Assembly: GCA_017432445.1 (NCBI GenBank)
Contig: JAFRJC010000093.1
Location: forward strand, 1 to 41,597
DNA length: 41,597 bases
Source: Eggerthellaceae bacterium
GTDB lineage: Bacteria; Actinomycetota; Coriobacteriia; Coriobacteriales; Eggerthellaceae
Reading direction: 5' to 3'
In this document: positions 37,825 through 41,597 of the stretch, one piece after another
How the letters are laid out: every line of letters begins with the position of its first letter
How positions within the stretch are numbered: position 1 is the first letter of the stretch
Made by a program: the position numbers and the translations under genes
Notes under the pieces: model-generated
What the model was told of the DNA's origin: nothing
The model's input: only the letters and a program-made list of their open reading frames with translations
Databases searched by the model: none

Positions 37825-38937
37825 TTACAGCACGACTCCCAGTTCGGCTTCGACGAGATCGAAAGCGGCGGCGATGGCCTTGTCCATGTCGTAGTATTTG
37901 TAACCGCCCAGACGCCCCGCGAATACGACGTGGCCTTCCTGATCGGCCAGTTCGCGATACTGCTGGTACAGACGCGTGTTGCGCTCGTCGTTGATGGGAT
38001 AGTACGGCTCGTCACCCGGTTGCCAATCGGCCGGGTACTCGCGCGTGATGACGGTCTTGTGCTGCGTGCCGAACTCGAAGTGCTTATGCTCGATGATGCG
38101 CGTCCAAGGCACTTCGCGCTCGTTGTAGTTCACGACCGCGACGCCTTGATGGTTCTCCTCGTCGAGGATCTCGGTTTCGAATCGCAAGGAGCGATACTCG
38201 AGCTTGCCCAGCTTGAAATCGTAGAAATCATCGACCGGCCCGCAGTAGATCACGCGCTCGGCGATATCGGGCTGCTCTGCGATAAGGTCACGGTATTCCA
38301 CGCCCAGACGCACCTCGACGCCTTCGAGCATGCGCTCGACCATAGCGGTGTAACCACCGATGGGGATTCCCTGGTAACGATCGTTGAAATAGTTGTTATC
38401 GTACGTGAATCGGCATGGCAGGCGCTTGATGATGGAGGCTGGAAGATCTTTGCAATCACGCCCCCACTGTTTCTCGGTATAGCCCTTCACGAGCTTTTCG
38501 AAGATGTCGCGCCCCACGAGCGAAAGCGCCTGCTCTTCGAGATTACGCGGCTCTTCAATGCCCTCGGCGGCAATCTGCTCGTCGATCTTGGCCTTTGCCT
38601 CGGCCGGCGTCACCACGCCCCACATCTTCGAGAACGTGTTCATGTTGAACGGCAGGTTGTATGTCTCGCCCTTGTAGTAGGCCACAGGGCTGTTCACGTA
38701 GTTGTTGAACTCCGCGAATCGGTTGACATAAGCCCACACGTTGCGCATCGAGGTATGGAAGATGTGCGCACCGTACTTGTGAACCTGGATTCCCTCGACC
38801 TCCTCGGTGTACACGTTGCCGGCAACATGATCGCGGCGATCGATGACCAGGCAGCTCTTGCCCACCTCACGCGCTTCGTGGGCGAACACCGCCCCCGTAA
38901 GCCCTGCGCCAACGACCAGGTAATCGTACTGAGCCAT
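37825..38937 (-). CDS. glf: UDP-galactopyranose mutase
   Basis: A flavoenzyme that converts UDP-galactopyranose to UDP-galactofuranose. The 370-aa protein starts with the FAD-binding Rossmann motif YLVVGAGLTGAVFAHEA, followed by VIDRRDHVAGNVYTE, VHKYGAHIFHTS, KQWGRDCKDLPASIIKRLP (with conserved Arg residues), YFNDRYQGIPIGGYT and the C-terminal FAGRLGGYKYYDMDKAIAAA that holds FAD. AAGGAGG lies 5 bases before the ATG. A galactofuranose-containing glycan is predicted. About 60 bp separate it from the upstream dehydratase gene. Confidence 0.96.
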   Translation of the reverse strand: MAQYDYLVVGAGLTGAVFAHEAREVGKSCLVIDRRDHVAGNVYTEEVEGIQVHKYGAHIFHTSMRNVWAYVNRFAEFNNYVNSPVAYYKGETYNLPFNMNTFSKMWGVVTPAEAKAKIDEQIAAEGIEEPRNLEEQALSLVGRDIFEKLVKGYTEKQWGRDCKDLPASIIKRLPCRFTYDNNYFNDRYQGIPIGGYTAMVERMLEGVEVRLGVEYRDLIAEQPDIAERVIYCGPVDDFYDFKLGKLEYRSLRFETEILDEENHQGVAVVNYNEREVPWTRIIEHKHFEFGTQHKTVITREYPADWQPGDEPYYPINDERNTRLYQQYRELADQEGHVVFAGRLGGYKYYDMDKAIAAAFDLVEAELGVVL

Positions 38938-38997
38938 ATCTTCCTCCTTGGTCTCAGGATGCGGGAAAGGTTTCGTCTTTCCCTTTATCTAACTCCG

Positions 38998-40845
38998 TCA
39001 CACCTCGTTCTTGGTCACCGTATAGGTGGGAACAGCCTTTGCGAGCACCTCAAGGGCGCTTTCGTCGTCCATTTCTATCGCTTCATGCAGACTCGCCAAC
39101 TTAGCCTCGACCTCCTCGAAGCCAACACTGCGGCCCGTGGAGATCATGATGCCCTTCAGCTTCGTCGAGATCGTGTTCTCCTCGTCCATCAGCAGCTCTT
39201 CGTACATCTTCTCACCGGGGCGAAGTCCCGTGAACTCGATCTGAATGTCCTCGCCGACACGAAGGCCAGACAGTGTTATCAGGCTGCGTGCGAGGTCGAG
39301 GATCTTGACCGGCTCTCCCATGTCAAGGATGAAGACCTCGCCACCCTGGGCCATGCCGCCCGCCTGGATGACAAGCCTCGAAGCCTCCGGAATGGTCATG
39401 AAGAAACGCTCGATATCGGGATGCGTGACGGTCACCGGACCGCCTTCGGCAATCTGCTTCTTGAATATGGGAATGACCGAGCCGTTAGAACCGAGCACGT
39501 TACCGAAACGCACGGCAGCGAACACCGTCTTGGACTCCTGCGCATAATGTTGGACGATCATCTCGCCCATGCGCTTGGTGGCACCCATCACTGACGTGGG
39601 ATTAACCGCTTTGTCGGTTGAAATGAAAATGAAGCGGTCGACTTCAAATTTATCGGCTAGCGTGACGGCATTGAGCGTCCCGAACACGTTGTTCTGTATC
39701 GCTTCGCGCGGACACATCTCCATCAGAGGCACGTGCTTGTGAGCAGCCGCATGGAAAACAACGTGCGGATGGTATTTCGCGAACACATCGCCCAGCCGAT
39801 CGATATCGCACACGCTACCAATCTCGACCTGTATGTCGATATCGTCGTATTCGCGCGTGAGCTCGCCCTTGAGCAGGTAGGCGTCGTTTTCGTACATGTC
39901 GAAGATCACGATTCGTTTCGGCGCAACCGCGCACATCTGGCGGCAAAGCTCCGAGCCGATCGATCCGCCACCTCCGGTAACGAGCACCGTCTTGCCCGAT
40001 ATGTAACCGCAGACAAGCCGCGTGTTCAACACGACCTCTTCGCGACCGAGCAAGTCTGCAACGTCCACTTCGCGCAGCGCGACATCGTTGACCTCGTCGA
40101 TGCGCAACTCTCGGATATTGGGAAGGGTGCGAAGCAGACAGTCGGTTTGCACGCAGAGGCTATAGATCTGCTTGCGCTGTTCTATCGAAGCGGAAGGTAT
40201 AGCGACGACGATTTGCTCCACGTCGTACCGATCGACAACCTCTAGGATGTCATCGCTCGTGCCAACCACGCGAATGCCATGAATGCGCATCCCTTGCTTT
40301 GAGGGGTTGTCATCCACCGCCGCCACTGGCATACCAGGCATGTTCGGATCCTTGTTAAGCATGCGACTGATGGCCATGGAGCCCGTCTCGCCTGCTCCGA
40401 CAACGAGCGTACGCGGACGCTTCATCGCTTGGCGCATTCCTCTGAGCTCGTGGCGCTTGCTCGTCTTGTATTTGAAGAAGAACCGCGTGCCTCCGACGAA
40501 GAAGACCATGAGGAACATCGACACGAAATAGATTCGAATCGGTATCCATTGTCCGAGAATCCAGAGCACGACAGCCGTGCCGAGCGTACCGAGCCCCACG
40601 GCGGTCACGATGCGAAGCACTTCGTCAACCGATGCATATTCCCATAAGTCGTTGTAAAGGTGGAAAAGCGCGTAGACGAACAAGTTGACGACGACGGCCA
40701 CGCCGAGCATGAAGTAGATTTCGTGCGTGGCGAACACTTCGCCAAGTAGATTTGTGAGCACCGACGCGAGGAAATACGCCATGAACGTCGCGACAGTATC
40801 GCAGAGCATCAGGATGATCGTCCGGCGCGTGAATTGTAGCTGCAT
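38998..40845 (-). CDS. Membrane UDP-GlcNAc 4,6-dehydratase (PglF/CapD/FlaA1-like)
   Basis: A polysaccharide biosynthesis enzyme that turns UDP-GlcNAc into a 4-keto-6-deoxy sugar. The 615-aa protein has about four N-terminal membrane segments (about 8-130), a first Rossmann domain (VVGAGETG at 148-155) and a C-terminal extended SDR domain (VTGGGGSIGSE at 289-299; FISTDKAVNPTSVMGATKRMGE), with Met in place of the usual SDR Tyr before the Lys, as in PglF/CapD proteins. It ends VRFGNVLGSNGSVIPIFKKQ and a regulatory tail. The ATG at 40845 has AGGA about 10 bases upstream; a start at 40914 would add 23 residues. First gene of the glycan cluster, right after the rRNA terminator region. Confidence 0.93.
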   Translation of the reverse strand: MQLQFTRRTIILMLCDTVATFMAYFLASVLTNLLGEVFATHEIYFMLGVAVVVNLFVYALFHLYNDLWEYASVDEVLRIVTAVGLGTLGTAVVLWILGQWIPIRIYFVSMFLMVFFVGGTRFFFKYKTSKRHELRGMRQAMKRPRTLVVGAGETGSMAISRMLNKDPNMPGMPVAAVDDNPSKQGMRIHGIRVVGTSDDILEVVDRYDVEQIVVAIPSASIEQRKQIYSLCVQTDCLLRTLPNIRELRIDEVNDVALREVDVADLLGREEVVLNTRLVCGYISGKTVLVTGGGGSIGSELCRQMCAVAPKRIVIFDMYENDAYLLKGELTREYDDIDIQVEIGSVCDIDRLGDVFAKYHPHVVFHAAAHKHVPLMEMCPREAIQNNVFGTLNAVTLADKFEVDRFIFISTDKAVNPTSVMGATKRMGEMIVQHYAQESKTVFAAVRFGNVLGSNGSVIPIFKKQIAEGGPVTVTHPDIERFFMTIPEASRLVIQAGGMAQGGEVFILDMGEPVKILDLARSLITLSGLRVGEDIQIEFTGLRPGEKMYEELLMDEENTISTKLKGIMISTGRSVGFEEVEAKLASLHEAIEMDDESALEVLAKAVPTYTVTKNEV

Positions 40846-41010
40846 GTAGTGCGTTCCTAGCCTCGTTTTCAAATGCACCTGCAATTTTACGCTATGAAGG
40901 ATGCCCTCGCGCAACTTCGACAGGCTCTACACGCCGACAAGAAAACAATCGCTTCTCTGACCATTTACCTCTGGACTGATTAATCGTACCAGTAGTAAGT
41001 GGTCAATAAA
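40846..41010. promoter_or_regulatory. Upstream region of the glycan cluster with a palindrome
   Basis: No gene. An imperfect palindrome spans 40958-41005: TGACCATTTAC-ct-CTGG, a 14-base centre, CCAG-ta-GTAAGTGGTCA. On the minus strand one arm contains TTGACC (41002-41007), a possible -35 with TTAATC 17 bp downstream, so the palindrome would cover a promoter. It is a candidate operator for the cluster, or part of a transcript hairpin after the rRNA operon. A second possible -10 (TAAAAT) lies closer to the gene. Confidence 0.45.
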
Positions 41011-41053
41011 CAGCAAGGCCCGTTTCACCTTCATGGTGAAACGGGCCTTGCTG
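41011..41053 (-). terminator. rRNA operon terminator
   Basis: A perfect 19-bp stem CAGCAAGGCCCGTTTCACC / GGTGAAACGGGCCTTGCTG with a 5-base loop, followed on the minus strand by TTTATTGACC. It is the strongest hairpin in the window and lies about 30 nt beyond 5S rRNA. Confidence 0.92.
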
Positions 41054-41082
41054 TCTTTGCGCGGATGCAAGAAGCGCCCCGC

Positions 41083-41200
41083 GCGAGTGCGGCGACCTGT
41101 CCAACCGCAGCCTTGCGCTGCAGTACTTTCGGCGAGGGCGGGCTTAACTTCCGAGTTCGGAACGGGATCGGGTGATCCCCGCCTCCATGGCCGCACTCGC
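41083..41200 (-). rRNA. rrf: 5S ribosomal RNA
   Basis: Minus-strand sequence runs from GAGTGCGGCCATGGAGGCGG through CGATCCCGTTCCGAACTCGG and GAAGTTAAGCCCGCC to the 3' strand CCGCACTC, the standard 5S core and helix I. Helix I is extended by further complementary bases on both sides (about 41074-41084 and 41199-41209, GCGCCCCGCGC pairs with GCGCGGGGCGC), probably a processing stem. Ends are approximate within a few bases. Confidence 0.95.
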
Positions 41201-41304
41201 GCGGGGCGCTCCCGCGTTCGTGCGAGGGCGCGCGGAGCGCGCTACCCTGGCGGCTGCACGGCGTCCCATCGGCGACCGCACATCGGCGCGTGCGCACCGG
41301 CGTG

Positions 41305-41597
41305 AGGAGAGGAAGAGCTCGGGCTATTAGTGGCGCTCGGCTGAACGCGTCGCCGCGCTTGCACCTGCGCCCTATCGACCTGGTGTTCTGCCAGGGCCCT
41401 TACCAGAGAGAGGGCTCATCTCGGAGGCGGCTTCCCGCTTAGATGCCTTCAGCGGTTATCCGCGCCGGACGCGGCTAGGCAGCCATGCCGTTGGTCGACA
41501 ACTGCTGCACCGGAGGTCCGTCCGCCCCGGTCCTCTCGTACTGGGGGCGGGTCTCCTCAACCCTCTTGCGCCTGCGGAGGATAGGGACCGAACTGTC
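41305..41597 (-). rRNA. rrl: 23S ribosomal RNA, 3' end (partial)
   Basis: Minus-strand sequence shows domain VI and the end of 23S: the sarcin-ricin loop stem CCAGTACGAGAGGACCGG, GTTGTCGACCAACGGCATGG-type stem, ATAACCGCTGAAGGCATCTA, AAGCGGGAAGCC, and the 3' end CACTAATAGCCCGAGCTCTT. The gene runs past the right edge of the window. The 3' end position is approximate. A spacer of about 105 bp separates it from 5S and has no tRNA gene. Confidence 0.95.

Noticed and set aside
37378-39594. A 738-aa plus-strand open frame
   Set aside because: It lies antisense to the GT4, glf and dehydratase genes, which have clear family motifs. Long antisense frames are expected in GC-rich genes.

Overview
The window is about 58-60% GC and every supported gene lies on the minus strand, so genes run from high to low coordinates. 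Several things point to the actinobacterial class Coriobacteriia (Eggerthellaceae or a close relative): a rnr/smpB/ssrA block beside ftsEX, a nadD-yqeK fusion, an L27 that starts directly at MAHKKG, a large two-receiver hybrid kinase, and overall base and codon use. This assignment is an inference from gene content; no 16S gene is in the window.

Layout in order of transcription. (1) 41597-41011: the 3' end of a 23S rRNA gene, a 5S rRNA gene and a strong terminator, the tail of an rRNA operon. (2) 40845-32028: a surface-glycan cluster. It holds a membrane PglF/CapD-type UDP-GlcNAc 4,6-dehydratase, UDP-galactopyranose mutase, a GT4 glycosyltransferase, a DegT-family aminotransferase, a PglC/WcaJ-type phosphoglycosyl transferase and a tandem GT2-GT2 glycosyltransferase. 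Together they could make an amino-trideoxy sugar and galactofuranose, load the first sugar on undecaprenyl phosphate, and extend it. (3) 31930-29922: glnA coupled to a GlnR-like regulator with a degenerate receiver. (4) 29406-26728: polA, followed by a striking array of three 126-bp hairpin repeats (26349-26726) that separates polA from the next promoter. (5) 26178-17424: rplU, rpmA, a strong terminator, obgE with its own promoter, a hybrid histidine kinase, proB, a NadD-YqeK fusion and rsfS. This is the usual obg/proB/nadD/rsfS neighbourhood interrupted by the kinase. (6) 17260-14672: a large STAND-ATPase/BTAD regulator with its own promoter. (7) 14547-6609: secA, prfB, transketolase, ftsE, ftsX. 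(8) 6587-184: a CtpA-like S41 protein, RNase R, an M23-like membrane protein, a 92-aa protein, SmpB, an 11-mer-repeat protein and tmRNA. This gathers most of the trans-translation machinery (RNase R, SmpB, tmRNA) in one co-oriented block behind the FtsEX division module.

The points most worth follow-up are: the 3 x 126 bp repeat array, which shows a compensatory base-pair change; an S41 protein with Ala where the catalytic Ser should be and an M23-like protein with Asp where a zinc His should be, both downstream of ftsEX; an RF2 whose anticodon-like tripeptide is SPT instead of SPF; a GlnR-like regulator with Glu at the phosphoacceptor position, translationally coupled to glnA; and a 159-nt imperfect palindrome at 2210-2368. 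No phage, transposase, CRISPR array or tRNA gene was seen. I saw no defence or toxin system.
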